Below are positions 53,748 through 63,572 of a stretch of 64,000 nt of DNA, in pieces. The stretch is from Chryseobacterium lathyri. Its GTDB lineage: Bacteria; Bacteroidota; Bacteroidia; Flavobacteriales; Weeksellaceae. Position 1 is the stretch's first letter. Every line of letters starts with the position of its first letter. Below the pieces are notes generated by a model, which was given only the letters and a program-made list of their open reading frames with translations, was not told the DNA's origin and searched no databases. The stretch is taken from NCBI RefSeq assembly GCF_003290185.1, contig NZ_QNFY01000003.1:186001-250000 (forward strand). The letters run 5' to 3'. Both the position numbers and the translations under genes were made by a program.

Positions 53748-56570
53748 ATGAAACAACGTGATTTAAAGTATTCATGCCTCATTGCGGTTTTGTACTTCGG
53801 TATGAACGTCAATGCGCAGACTACACCGAAAGACACTCTCAAAGAGCAGAAGATCGAGGAAGTGGTTTTGATAGGATATGGCTCTCAGAAAAAAGAGAAT
53901 ATTACCGGAAGTATCGGGCTGGTAACAGCAAAAGATCTTGCTGATAAACCGAATGCCAACCCAATAAGCTCAATACAAGGTAAGCTATCTGGTGTTCAAA
54001 TTTTGAATTCCGGAGCTCCTGGTAGTTCGCCTAGAGTGGATATTAGGGGAGTAGGTTCACTTACAGGGAAGACTGTATTTATTGTTGACGGAATGATTAC
54101 GGATGATATCTCATTTTTGAATCCTCAGGATATTGAATCCATGAGTGTTCTTAAAGATCCTTCCAGTTTGGCAATTTATGGAGCCAGAGCTTCCAATGGA
54201 GCTGTGATTATTAAAACCAAAGTAGGAAGAGGAAAGAAGCCCGTTTTTAATTTTAATTCATATCTGGGCTTTAAAAAAGTAACCAATATTCCAGAAATGG
54301 CTAATTCTGATCAGTATATAGAATTATATAATGAAAAGCTGAGAAATGAAAAAGTTACCGATCCTGCCGCATATTTAAGCAGATCCAACTTTCCGGCAGA
54401 TACCAATTGGTTTAAAGAAATTTTCAGGACAAGTATTATTAATTCAAATGATTTTTCGGCTTCCGGTAACTTGGGGAAACTTAACTATTATGGAAGTATC
54501 GGAAATTTGCAGGATGAAGGTAATTTAGCTGCAGGAAGAGGTATAAATTCAGGAAGCGGATTCAACAGGTTAAATACAAAATTAAACCTTACATATAAAA
54601 TAACGGACAATATAACCATTGGAAATAATTTTTCATTTTCGAAAATGCGTACGGATGCAGCACAGAATCCATTGTTAGATGCCTATACTGCTCCTCCGAT
54701 ATTTTCAACGATGAATGCTGCAACAGGAGATTATCAGTTTTTCAATGGATATTCTATTCCTAACCCAAGAGCCAAGCTGGATTTATTCCGTTCGCAGATC
54801 AGGCAGGAAAGGCTGCTGAATAATATTTGGGGAGAATACAAATTCTTGAAAGACTTTACATTAAGAGTAAGCTATACGTCGGATAATATTAATACAAACA
54901 AATATGAGTATTCCCCGACACTTACTTATGTTCCTGTTGCAGACCAAAAACCAACAAAATTAATTACAAGAGATTCCAGAGACAGAAATTATGTTTGGGA
55001 CAATACCTTAACCTGGAAGAAAACTTTTGGAGGTCACAATTTTGAAGTGCTGGCAGGTTTTTCCAGAACAAGAAATTCCTATTCTGAAACCTACGCTGAA
55101 GCGCAAAATGTACGCTATGACGGGACGAACGAATCTTTAAGCATAAGTAATGGAACTGATATCTTGATTTATAATAATGACAGACCGGAGTTAAGCCTAA
55201 ATCAGGATCAGTATCGTATTGAGTCTTTCTTTGGAAGATTGAATTATGATTATAAAGGAAGATATCTATTGAATGCTTCTATCCGTAGGGATGGAACTTC
55301 ACAAATTTCTTCAGATGATAGATATAAGATTTTTCCGGCAGTAAGTGTAGGTTGGGTAGTATCCAAAGAAAATTTTATGAGTGAACAGAATCTGTTTAAT
55401 CTTCTAAAATTGAGAGCAAGTTACGGTAAGCTAGGAAACCCTAATGTAACAAGAAAATATACACTAAATGTTTCAAGTATTGCAGGTGGTGCATATTATG
55501 GAAATACAGGATATCCTGCACAAACTATTGATGAAATAATAGATCCAACCATTGGATGGGAAACCACATCCGGTGGAGATTTAGGTTTGGAAATGGCTTT
55601 ACTTAATAATAAGCTGAAGATAGATGCTACTTATTTTAGCAAGGATTCCAAAGATGTCGTATATGGAATTTTCCAAGGAACAGTTTCTGGAGCAAGTAAT
55701 TGGCGTAATTATGTTACCAATGCCTATTCTTTTAATAATAAAGGATTTGAGGTTTCCGTAAATTATAATACTAAAATCAACGAAAATTTTGGCATTGGCG
55801 TTTATGGTAATTTTACAGGTTTGAAAAACAAAATCACTTCAGTATATGGGGATTCCTATTTAGAAACAGGGGTCAGCTTATTTGGTAATTCTATTATAAG
55901 ACTTGAGGAAGGGCAGGCAGTTGGATCTTATTATGGATATCAGGTTGCTGGAATTTTCCAGAATCAGGCGGAGGTAAATGCTTGGGCAACGCAGAATCAA
56001 GCACAGCCTGGCGGATTTAAATTTGCAGATCTGGATGGAAATGGGGTTATTGATACAAGAGATAAAACATTTTTGGGAAGCCCTATTCCTAAAGGAACTT
56101 ATGGTTTTGGAGTTAATATGAATATTTATGACTTCGATTTTGCTATTGATTTCCAGGGAGTATTCGGAAATAAGATATATAATTATAACCGTGAACAGCG
56201 TTTTGGAAACGAAAATTGGGACCTAGATTTTTATAATAACAGATGGACTGGTGCAGGATCATCTAATTCTTATTCAATGGTTACGAATAATCAGGCTATT
56301 ATCTTACCTAACAGTTTTTATGTAGAAGACGGGAGCTATATTAGAATCAGAAATGTTCAGATTGGATACAACTTACCGAAAGCATTTACAAATTCTATGT
56401 CTATCACTAAACTGAGATTGTATATAAGCGCACAGAATCCTTGGACCAGTTTCAAATATAATGGTTTTTCTCCTGAAATTATGAATACAGACAGAGTACA
56501 AATGGGAGTTGATCAGAATATCTATCCTATCTCGGCGATCTATACATTTGGTATGAATTTAACATTTTAA
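53748..56570 (+). CDS. SusC/RagA-family TonB-linked outer membrane transporter (PUL)
   Basis: The ATG at 53748 is preferred to an upstream TTG; it gives a signal peptide ending VNAQ. The 940-residue protein has a TonB-box-like IEEVVLIGYGSQKKENITG, a plug (SIQGKLSGVQIL, VDIRGVGSL, VFIVDGMI, LKDPSSLAIYGARASNGAVII) and a beta-barrel ending FGMNLTF. Like the first SusC in the window it lacks the N-terminal carboxypeptidase-like domain. It imports oligosaccharides produced by the enzymes encoded downstream. Confidence 0.95.
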   Translation: MKQRDLKYSCLIAVLYFGMNVNAQTTPKDTLKEQKIEEVVLIGYGSQKKENITGSIGLVTAKDLADKPNANPISSIQGKLSGVQILNSGAPGSSPRVDIRGVGSLTGKTVFIVDGMITDDISFLNPQDIESMSVLKDPSSLAIYGARASNGAVIIKTKVGRGKKPVFNFNSYLGFKKVTNIPEMANSDQYIELYNEKLRNEKVTDPAAYLSRSNFPADTNWFKEIFRTSIINSNDFSASGNLGKLNYYGSIGNLQDEGNLAAGRGINSGSGFNRLNTKLNLTYKITDNITIGNNFSFSKMRTDAAQNPLLDAYTAPPIFSTMNAATGDYQFFNGYSIPNPRAKLDLFRSQIRQERLLNNIWGEYKFLKDFTLRVSYTSDNINTNKYEYSPTLTYVPVADQKPTKLITRDSRDRNYVWDNTLTWKKTFGGHNFEVLAGFSRTRNSYSETYAEAQNVRYDGTNESLSISNGTDILIYNNDRPELSLNQDQYRIESFFGRLNYDYKGRYLLNASIRRDGTSQISSDDRYKIFPAVSVGWVVSKENFMSEQNLFNLLKLRASYGKLGNPNVTRKYTLNVSSIAGGAYYGNTGYPAQTIDEIIDPTIGWETTSGGDLGLEMALLNNKLKIDATYFSKDSKDVVYGIFQGTVSGASNWRNYVTNAYSFNNKGFEVSVNYNTKINENFGIGVYGNFTGLKNKITSVYGDSYLETGVSLFGNSIIRLEEGQAVGSYYGYQVAGIFQNQAEVNAWATQNQAQPGGFKFADLDGNGVIDTRDKTFLGSPIPKGTYGFGVNMNIYDFDFAIDFQGVFGNKIYNYNREQRFGNENWDLDFYNNRWTGAGSSNSYSMVTNNQAIILPNSFYVEDGSYIRIRNVQIGYNLPKAFTNSMSITKLRLYISAQNPWTSFKYNGFSPEIMNTDRVQMGVDQNIYPISAIYTFGMNLTF

Positions 56571-56581
56571 TTAGAAGAGTT

Positions 56582-58000
56582 ATGAAAAAAATATTTTTAT
56601 CAATCGCATTAGTTTCTCTTTTAGCTAGTTGCAAAGATGATTTTTTGGATATAAAAGAAGAGGGGGTAATTGAAGCGTCTACATTTTTTACCACAGAACA
56701 GGATGCAATGAATGGAACCAATGCTATTTATAGTTTTTTGAGAAGCTGGGACAATTCAGCGTTTCCATACCAGTTTGTTTTTGGAGTGCCTGCGGATGAT
56801 GTGGTGAAAGGCTCGAATCCCGGAGATGCATCATTTATCAATGAGTATGATAATTTTACATACACCGTTAGTAACGATGGAGTAAGAGGATATTGGATTG
56901 GGCAATGGCAGGCTGTTAATAGGGCTAACCAGGTAATTTCTAAAGTGCCGGGAATTGAAATGAATGCTGATTTGAAGAACAGATTGGTTGCAGAAGCCAA
57001 AATGTTAAGAGCATATTTTTATTTTAATTTGGTGAGAATCTATGGTGGTGTTCCAATATTTGATGGTCTGCAGACCAATTATAATATTCCAAGAAACTCT
57101 GTGGATGAAGTTTATAATTTTATTATTTCAGATCTTACAAGCGCTGCAGCTGTTCTTCCACAAAGTTATGGCGCTGCAGATTTAGGAAGAGTAACAAAAG
57201 GAGCTGCTCTTGGGCTGCTTTCTAAAGTTTATCTCTATAAAAAAGACTGGCAGAAAGCTTATGATACTACCAATCAGGTTATTGCATTGGGATATGGTTT
57301 AGATCCGGATTTCAATCATTTATTCAGACCAGCTGGAGAATTCGGATCAGAATCAGTATTTGAAGTTAACTGTCAATGTTCAGCTCAGTTTGGAGGTAGC
57401 CAGTATGCTGAGGTTCAGGGAGTAAGAAATCAATTCGGTTGGGGATTCTTTACCCCTTCTCAGGCATTGGAAAATGCATTTGAACCAGGAGATATTCGTA
57501 AAGAATTAACCATTCTCCGAAATGGAGAAATTACTCCGGAAGGAGACCTGATTGCAATGGGAGATCCTCAATCTGTTACTACTTACAACCAGAAAGTGTA
57601 TGTACCAAAGGCACTCAATAATAATGCATGTGGTTATGGATCGATCCAAAATATCAGAATTTTGAGATTTGCTGAAATACTACTAATAAATGCTGAAGCA
57701 GCAAATGAACTGGGGAATACTGCCGCAGCTATTACAAATCTTAATAAGGTTAGGACCAGAGCGCAGCTTCCAGGTACTACAGCCTCAACACAGACAGCTC
57801 TCAGAGCAGCAATATGGCATGAACGTAGAGTAGAGCTGGCATTAGAGGGTGATCGTTTCGTAGATCTGGTAAGAACAGGACAGGCCGCAACAGTACTGAC
57901 TCCTTATGGGTTTAAGGCTGGAAAGAATGAACTTTTCCCAATTCCATTGGATGTCATCAATGAAAGTAACGGGCTGTTTACACAGAATCCGGGCTATTAA
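56582..58000 (+). CDS. SusD/RagB-family glycan-binding lipoprotein (PUL)
   Basis: The 472-residue lipoprotein has the lipobox LLASC. SusD features are IKEEGVIEASTFFTTEQDAMNGTNAIY near the start, RLVAEAKMLRAYFYFNLVRIYGGVP, GAALGLLSKVYLYKKDWQKAYD (TPR-like), ILRFAEILLINAEAANELGN and the C-terminal IWHERRVELALEGDRFVDLVRTG with ELFPIPLDV. It covers the SusC channel and binds the glycan. The 11-base gap to SusC and the hairpin after it fit a highly expressed SusCD pair. Confidence 0.95.
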   Translation: MKKIFLSIALVSLLASCKDDFLDIKEEGVIEASTFFTTEQDAMNGTNAIYSFLRSWDNSAFPYQFVFGVPADDVVKGSNPGDASFINEYDNFTYTVSNDGVRGYWIGQWQAVNRANQVISKVPGIEMNADLKNRLVAEAKMLRAYFYFNLVRIYGGVPIFDGLQTNYNIPRNSVDEVYNFIISDLTSAAAVLPQSYGAADLGRVTKGAALGLLSKVYLYKKDWQKAYDTTNQVIALGYGLDPDFNHLFRPAGEFGSESVFEVNCQCSAQFGGSQYAEVQGVRNQFGWGFFTPSQALENAFEPGDIRKELTILRNGEITPEGDLIAMGDPQSVTTYNQKVYVPKALNNNACGYGSIQNIRILRFAEILLINAEAANELGNTAAAITNLNKVRTRAQLPGTTASTQTALRAAIWHERRVELALEGDRFVDLVRTGQAATVLTPYGFKAGKNELFPIPLDVINESNGLFTQNPGY

Positions 58001-58018
58001 AAATAAACCATAAACTTT

Positions 58019-58048
58019 AGAGGAGAATGAAAGTTCTCCTCTTCTTTT
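58019..58048 (+). terminator. terminator/attenuator between SusD and the glucanase gene
   Basis: AGAGGAGAA and TTCTCCTCT form a 9-bp stem with loop TGAAAG, followed by TCTTTTAG. It lies inside the apparent operon, 19 bases after SusD. Confidence 0.7.
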
Positions 58049-58073
58049 AGTAAAAACAGGTAAAAAAGATTTC

Positions 58074-59465
58074 ATGAAAAGGACCGTATTATCAATTGCT
58101 GTAACCTCTTTATTCTTTGCATACTCTTGCAAAAACTCCAAATCTCCGAAACAGGAAATTACTCAAAATGAAGCCGTGAAAAGCAACATTACTGATGAAC
58201 AGCTTATGGACAGAGTTCAGAAAGATGCATTAAAATATTTTTGGGACTATGCGGAACCCAAATCCATGCTGGGAAGAGAGCGTTACCATGAAGACAATAT
58301 CTATCCGGATAATGATAAGCATGTAGTGACAACGGGCGGCTCAGGATTTGGATTGGCAACGCTTCTGGTAGGAGTGGAAAGAGGATTCATTCCAAGACAG
58401 GAAGCGGTAAAAAGGCTGACTCATATGATGGATTTTCTTGCTAAAGCTGATCGTCATAAAGGTGCCTGGTCACACTGGATCAATGGAGAAACAGGAAAAA
58501 CTGTTCCTTTCGGAAAAAAAGATAACGGTGGAGATCTGGTTGAAACCGCATTTCTTACTTCCGGAATTCTGATGGTCCGTGAATACTTTAAAAACGGAAA
58601 TGCCGAAGAAAAAGCCCTTGCTGTAAAATGCGATGAGCTTTGGAAAGGAATTCAATGGAACTGGTACACAAAAGGAGGCGAAAAAGTCCTTTACTGGCAC
58701 TGGTCACCAGAATATCAGTGGGAAATGAACTTTCCGCTGGAAGGGTATAACGAATGTCTTATCACCTACATTTTAGCTGCTTCATCACCTACCCATCCAA
58801 TCGATGCTGAAACCTATTACAAAGGCTGGACGAGAAACGGAAAGTACCTTACAGATAAAACAAAATATGGACTTCCTCTATATGTAAAACACAATTATGC
58901 CGAAGAATACGGCGGGCCGCTTTTCTGGTCACAATATTCCTACATCGGTCTGGATCCTACCGGACTTTCTGACAAGCTGGTGAAAAACTATTTTGATTTA
59001 AACAAAAATCAAGTCCTTATCGACTATAAATACTGTGTTGAAAATCCAAAACAGTGGAAAGGCTACGGGCCAAATTACTGGGGTCTGACAGCCGGATATA
59101 CAAGAAATGAAGACGGAAGTACAGGATACACTGCCCACATGCCTGGCAATGACAACGGAGTGATCACACCTACAGCAGCACTGAGCAGCTTCCCGTACAC
59201 TCCAAAAGAATCGATGAACTTTCTGAGATTCCTATATACTGAGAAACCTGAGTTTATCGGCTCAGCAGGACCATATGATGCTACTTCAGTGAATTACAAC
59301 AATTGGTTTACACCAAGATATTTAGCCATAGATCAGGGCACAATAGCACCTATGATTGAAAACTACAGGACCGGATTCCTTTGGAAATTATTTATGAATG
59401 CCCCTGAAATTCAGCAGGGACTCAAGAAATTAAGTTTTCAGTCTGAAAAATATGGCATTAAATAA
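58074..59465 (+). CDS. GH144-type glucanase lipoprotein (glucoamylase-like domain)
   Basis: The 463-residue protein has a lipobox near AYSC (residues about 16-19). The (alpha/alpha) barrel of the 'glucoamylase' Pfam family is recognised by DALKYFWDYAEPKSMLGRER, VVTTGGSGFGLATLLVGVERGFI, KDNGGDLVETAFLTSGIL, HWSPEYQWEMNFPLEGYNECLITYILAASSP, GPLFWSQYSYIGLDP, and APMIENYRTGFLWKLFM. Characterised members in CAZy family GH144 are endo-beta-1,2-glucanases. With a GH3 gene in the same locus, beta-1,2-glucan is the best-supported substrate, but this is by family knowledge, not direct proof. Confidence 0.88.
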   Translation: MKRTVLSIAVTSLFFAYSCKNSKSPKQEITQNEAVKSNITDEQLMDRVQKDALKYFWDYAEPKSMLGRERYHEDNIYPDNDKHVVTTGGSGFGLATLLVGVERGFIPRQEAVKRLTHMMDFLAKADRHKGAWSHWINGETGKTVPFGKKDNGGDLVETAFLTSGILMVREYFKNGNAEEKALAVKCDELWKGIQWNWYTKGGEKVLYWHWSPEYQWEMNFPLEGYNECLITYILAASSPTHPIDAETYYKGWTRNGKYLTDKTKYGLPLYVKHNYAEEYGGPLFWSQYSYIGLDPTGLSDKLVKNYFDLNKNQVLIDYKYCVENPKQWKGYGPNYWGLTAGYTRNEDGSTGYTAHMPGNDNGVITPTAALSSFPYTPKESMNFLRFLYTEKPEFIGSAGPYDATSVNYNNWFTPRYLAIDQGTIAPMIENYRTGFLWKLFMNAPEIQQGLKKLSFQSEKYGIK

Positions 59466-59572
59466 TTATAAATCTTACCTTCAGCAGGATTTTCATGAAT
59501 AGAAACAGACTTTAGTCCGTTCAAATACAAAGTAACACACCAAACGGATTTAACCAAACCCTGATTAACAAT

Positions 59573-60280
59573 ATGAAATTAAAACTAAAACACCTTCCAC
59601 TTTTACTCCTTCCGTTTTCATTACAGGTGAATGCTCAGGAAATAAAAGCAGAACTCAATAAAGAAATTAAAAGAACAGAAAAGATATCTTATATTCTCGA
59701 TTACCCTCAAAAGGTAAAAGGAAATGTTCCGCTGATCGTGTTCCTTCACGGATCAGGAGAAAGAGGTAACAATCTTGAAGCAGTCAAGGTACACAGTCCG
59801 TTTACATATAAAAGCCTGATCAAAGAACCTGTAGCCATTTTAGCTCCGCAGTGTCCTGCAGATTCATGGTGGGATACAGTGACAATTTATAACCTGATCC
59901 AAGAAATTCAGAAAAAATATAAAATTGATGCTTCAAGAATTTACCTTACAGGACTTTCCCTGGGAGGCTGGGGAACTTTGAAACTCGCCATGGAACATCC
60001 TGAAATGTTTGCAGCAGTAGTGCCGGTTTGTGCACCTACAGATATGATCATGTATGCAAATATCAACCAATATAAAGATCTGAATATGAAGATTTTTCAT
60101 GGAGGAATGGATGATATCGTTCTGCCTGAAAATGCATTTAACTTCTACCAGAGATTACATCCGGTAAACCCGTCAGCAGAATTGATTATTTTCCCTAATG
60201 ACAATCACAATTCATGGGATTCCACCTATTCAGACCCTAAACTGTACGAATGGATGTTGTCTAAGAAAAAAGGAGAATAG
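59573..60280 (+). CDS. alpha/beta-hydrolase esterase of the PUL
   Basis: The 235-residue protein has a signal peptide ending VNAQ. It is an alpha/beta hydrolase of the CE1/phospholipase-carboxylesterase kind: oxyanion IVFLHGSGERG, nucleophile GLSLGGWG, acid GGMDDIVLPE and histidine FPNDNHNSWDSTY. It probably removes acyl groups from the glycan before or during cleavage, judging from its place between the GH144 and GH3 genes. A specific ester substrate cannot be told. Confidence 0.88.
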   Translation: MKLKLKHLPLLLLPFSLQVNAQEIKAELNKEIKRTEKISYILDYPQKVKGNVPLIVFLHGSGERGNNLEAVKVHSPFTYKSLIKEPVAILAPQCPADSWWDTVTIYNLIQEIQKKYKIDASRIYLTGLSLGGWGTLKLAMEHPEMFAAVVPVCAPTDMIMYANINQYKDLNMKIFHGGMDDIVLPENAFNFYQRLHPVNPSAELIIFPNDNHNSWDSTYSDPKLYEWMLSKKKGE

Positions 60281-60490
60281 AGCTTTTAGTGAATAATGCA
60301 GAACCAAAAATCAAAAATGTTTAAAGAAAAGGGGGAGATAATAATATGATCAATTTTATCGCAGATAAAATCCTTGCACCTAAAAAACATAAAGCTTAAA
60401 AAAATAGCGCCTTTGCATTATCCAACAAAAAAAGACCCCACGGTTAAACAATAAAATAAAATTAGAACTATAATTTAAGAAGATAGATTT

Positions 60491-62818
60491 ATGAAAAAGT
60501 TAATTGTACTTGCAGCTTTAGCACTTTCACCTGTGTTTTCCGCACAGGAAATGGTAACCAAGCCGGTGCAGTCTTACCAGACAGCCCAATATCAGGCGAA
60601 AAGAAAAGCTTTCGTAGAAAATCTTTTGTCTAAGATGACTTTAGATGAAAAGATTGGCCAGCTCAACCTGCCTACCTCCGGAGATTTTACAACCGGACAG
60701 GCTCAAAGTTCAGATATCGGAAAAAAAGTAGAGCAGGGATTAGTAGGAGGATTATTTAATATAAAAGGAGCTGATAAAATCAAAGCTGTTCAGAAGGTCG
60801 CTATAGAAAAAAGCCGTCTGAAAATTCCTTTGATCTTTGGAATGGATGTCATCCATGGTTACGAAACCACTTTCCCGATTCCACTGGGCCTTGCTGCTTC
60901 ATGGGATATGAACCTGGTACAGCAGTCTGCAAGAGTTGCTGCGAAAGAAGCTTCTTCAGACGGGATCAACTGGACTTTCTCGCCGATGGTAGATATTTCC
61001 CGTGAACCGAGATGGGGAAGGGTTTCCGAAGGTTCCGGAGAAGATCCTTATTTAGGCAGCGAAGTTTCTAAAAATATGGTCTATGGCTATCAGGGAAAAG
61101 ATCTTTCCGCCGGTAATACCATTTTAGCCTGTGTAAAGCATTTCGCACTATACGGAGCTGGAGAAGCCGGACGTGATTATAATACAGTGGACATGAGTCA
61201 TGTGAGAATGTTCAACGAATATTTTCCTCCATATAAAGCAGCGGTAGATGCAGGAGTAGCTTCTGTAATGGCCTCTTTCAATGAAGTGGACGGAGTTCCG
61301 GCAACCGGAAATAGATGGCTGCAGACTGATGTTCTGAGAAAAATGTGGAACTTCAAAGGTTTCGTAGTGACCGATTATACCGGGATCAATGAAATGACAG
61401 AACACGGAATGGGAGACCTTCAGCAGGTATCTGCTTTAGCCCTGAAGGCCGGAGTAGATATGGATATGGTAGGAGAAGGATTTTTAACAACCCTGAAAAA
61501 ATCCCTTGACGAAGGAAAAGTTACGCAAGCTGAGATCGATATGGCTGCAAGAAGAATTCTTGAAGCAAAATACGATCTTGGATTATTCGATGATCCTTAC
61601 CGTTACGGTGATGCAAAACTGGCTGCAAAAGAGGTTTACAATATGGAAAACCGTAACATAGCAAGAAGTGCAGCAGCCCAGTCTATGGTTTTATTAAAAA
61701 ATGAGAATAATGTATTGCCACTGAAAAAATCCGGTACAGTAGCCGTAATCGGACCATTGGTTAATAACTCACTGAATATGGCGGGAACATGGAGTGTTGC
61801 CACAAAACATGCTGCCTCAGTTTCATTAATGCAGGGTCTTCAGGCTAATTATGGAAAAGAAGTGAAATTTCTTTCCGCAAAAGGTGCTAACATTGATTAC
61901 GATGCCAAATTAGAAGATATCTATGCAGCTCACGGTAAAAAAACAGACAGGGATAATCGTTCTAAAGAAGAATTATTGAAAGAAGCAGTTGACGTAGCCA
62001 ACAAAGCAGACGTTATCGTTCTGGCAATTGGAGAATCTGCCGAAATGAGCGGGGAGTCTTCATCAAGAACAGAAATTACCATTCCCCAGTCACAGGTTGA
62101 TTTATTAAATGAACTGAAAAAGACCGGAAAGCCGATCGCGATGGTACTTTACACAGGACGACCGTTAGCTTTAACCAATGTAAAAGATACACCTGATGCT
62201 ATCCTGAACGCATGGTTTGCCGGATCAGAAGCAGGAAATGCTATTTCAGACGTTTTATTCGGGAAAGTAAATCCTTCAGGGAAACTTCCGATGACCTTCC
62301 CGAGAAGCTTAGGACAGGTTCCTATTTATTATAATGCAAAAAATACTGGCCGCCCGTTAAGTCAGGATAAAGTCGATAAATGTGTGTATGAAAGATTCCG
62401 TTCCAATTATATGGATGAGTGTAATACACCACTATATCCATTCGGTTACGGTCTGAGTTATTCTAAATTCAGCTATTCCGATATGTCAGTTTCAAATCCG
62501 AATCCAAAAGGAAATCAAACGATTCAGGCTTCAGTAACGGTTACTAATTCCGGAAATTATGACGGGGCTGAAGTGGTGCAGTTGTATATCAGAGACCTGG
62601 TAGGCAGCATTACCAGACCGGTAAAGGAACTGAAAGGATTCCAGAAAATTTTCCTAAAAAAAGGAGAATCTAAAAAAGTAACTTTCGATATTACACCAGA
62701 AAGCTTGAAATTCTACAATGGAGAATTGAAATTTGACTGGGAACCGGGAGAATTTGATATCATGATCGGAACCAATTCTGATGATGTGAAACATTCAAAG
62801 ATCAACTGGACTAAATAA
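60491..62818 (+). CDS. bglX: GH3 beta-glucosidase (BglX-like)
   Basis: The 775-residue protein has a signal peptide ending FSAQ. GH3 domain features: FGMDVIHGYETTFPIPLG (116-133), VKHFALYGAGEAGRDYN from 215, and the nucleophile D295 in FVVTDYTG. The second domain has VIVLAIGESAEMSGESSSR and NPSGKLPMTFPRSLGQVPIYYN, and the C-terminal fibronectin-III-like domain runs from about 665. It should cleave gluco-oligosaccharides to glucose in the periplasm. It is the last PUL gene, 210 bases behind the esterase. Its final 25 codons have a degenerate duplicate at 63392-63466. Confidence 0.93.
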   Translation: MKKLIVLAALALSPVFSAQEMVTKPVQSYQTAQYQAKRKAFVENLLSKMTLDEKIGQLNLPTSGDFTTGQAQSSDIGKKVEQGLVGGLFNIKGADKIKAVQKVAIEKSRLKIPLIFGMDVIHGYETTFPIPLGLAASWDMNLVQQSARVAAKEASSDGINWTFSPMVDISREPRWGRVSEGSGEDPYLGSEVSKNMVYGYQGKDLSAGNTILACVKHFALYGAGEAGRDYNTVDMSHVRMFNEYFPPYKAAVDAGVASVMASFNEVDGVPATGNRWLQTDVLRKMWNFKGFVVTDYTGINEMTEHGMGDLQQVSALALKAGVDMDMVGEGFLTTLKKSLDEGKVTQAEIDMAARRILEAKYDLGLFDDPYRYGDAKLAAKEVYNMENRNIARSAAAQSMVLLKNENNVLPLKKSGTVAVIGPLVNNSLNMAGTWSVATKHAASVSLMQGLQANYGKEVKFLSAKGANIDYDAKLEDIYAAHGKKTDRDNRSKEELLKEAVDVANKADVIVLAIGESAEMSGESSSRTEITIPQSQVDLLNELKKTGKPIAMVLYTGRPLALTNVKDTPDAILNAWFAGSEAGNAISDVLFGKVNPSGKLPMTFPRSLGQVPIYYNAKNTGRPLSQDKVDKCVYERFRSNYMDECNTPLYPFGYGLSYSKFSYSDMSVSNPNPKGNQTIQASVTVTNSGNYDGAEVVQLYIRDLVGSITRPVKELKGFQKIFLKKGESKKVTFDITPESLKFYNGELKFDWEPGEFDIMIGTNSDDVKHSKINWTK

Positions 62819-62825
62819 TATAACC

Positions 62826-62861
62826 AAAGCCATTCTTTTGAATGGCTTTTTCCCTTTTTTT
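62826..62861 (+). terminator. terminator of the PUL
   Basis: AAAGCCATTC and GAATGGCTTT with a TTTT loop, followed by TTCCCTTTTTTT, eight bases after the GH3 stop. Confidence 0.9.
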
Positions 62862-62905
62862 GGCATGATTTTTAATAGCACAGTTATAACTTTAAGATAA
62901 TAATT

Positions 62906-63292
62906 ATGAAAAAAACGATTTTACTTGGCGCAATGTTTTTGGGTTCTTTTATATTCGCACAGATCAAAGGTGGTGATCGAGATGCACATGGATGCATCGG
63001 TTCTGCAGGATATACCTATTCCCAGATCAAAAAAGATTGTGTAAGAGTATTTGAGCAGAAGATTAAATTAACAGAAGTTGCCCCTAAAGGAAGCTCTACT
63101 TCAATGGCTGCCGTGATTTTTAGTAAAGATTTGAAGAAAGCCGAAGTTTTTGTTCCGGATACGGATGGAGAGAGCCTGATTCTTACAAGAACAGGAAAAG
63201 GTAAAATCTGGAAAAAAGATGGATATGCATTGGTTCCTTTCAAAAAGAATGGGTATCAGCTTAAAAAAGACAATGTTGTGATTTATCAGTAA
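62906..63292 (+). CDS. small secreted protein, paralogue 1
   Basis: The 128-residue protein has a signal peptide ending IFAQ. The mature part starts with the conserved GGDRDAHGCIGSAGYTYSQI and KKDCVRVFEQKIKL, with two cysteines, then a beta-rich half with AAVIFSKDLKKAEVFVP and LILTRTGKGKIWKK, ending in GYQLKKDNVVIYQ. I do not recognise a named family. Its paralogue at 63573 shares more than half of all residues. It lies 87 bases behind the GH3 gene, outside its terminator. Confidence 0.75.
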   Translation: MKKTILLGAMFLGSFIFAQIKGGDRDAHGCIGSAGYTYSQIKKDCVRVFEQKIKLTEVAPKGSSTSMAAVIFSKDLKKAEVFVPDTDGESLILTRTGKGKIWKKDGYALVPFKKNGYQLKKDNVVIYQ

Positions 63293-63315
63293 ATCCAGAT
63301 TTATAAAATACAATT

Positions 63316-63347
63316 GAGACTGTCCGTTAAGGCAGTCTCTTTTTTTT
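63316..63347 (+). terminator. terminator of small secreted paralogue 1
   Basis: GAGACTG and CAGTCTC (extended by CC/GG with one bulge) around GTTAA, followed by TTTTTTTT, 23 bases after the stop. Confidence 0.88.
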
Positions 63348-63360
63348 AATTGAATAAAGA

Positions 63361-63466
63361 GTGTGATTCTACGAACATATATTTTCTACTAGGGCCTGGA
63401 GAATTGTATAATATGATCGGAACCAGCTCTGGTGATATAATATCTAGGAAATACATAACTAAATAA
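63361..63466 (+). pseudogene. relic of the 3' end of the GH3 gene (duplicated)
   Basis: From 63392 the frame reads GPGELYNMIGTSSGDIISRK then YITK and TAA at 63464-63466. The true GH3 end reads EPGEFDIMIGTNSDDVKHSK then INWTK and TAA. The DNA is close too (GGAGAATT, ATGATCGGAACCA, ACTAAATAATAT). Weaker similarity continues upstream to about 63361 (ATTCTAC). It has no start or upstream domain and is not a gene; it marks a tandem duplication that included the small gene at 62906. Confidence 0.88.
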
Positions 63467-63572
63467 TATATTTTGTAAACCCTTCAAAATAAGTGTTTTT
63501 TTTGTATCTTAGGTTAGCTAATACCTTGTTACTATTGTTATTGTATAAAACTAAAACCATTAATATTTTACT

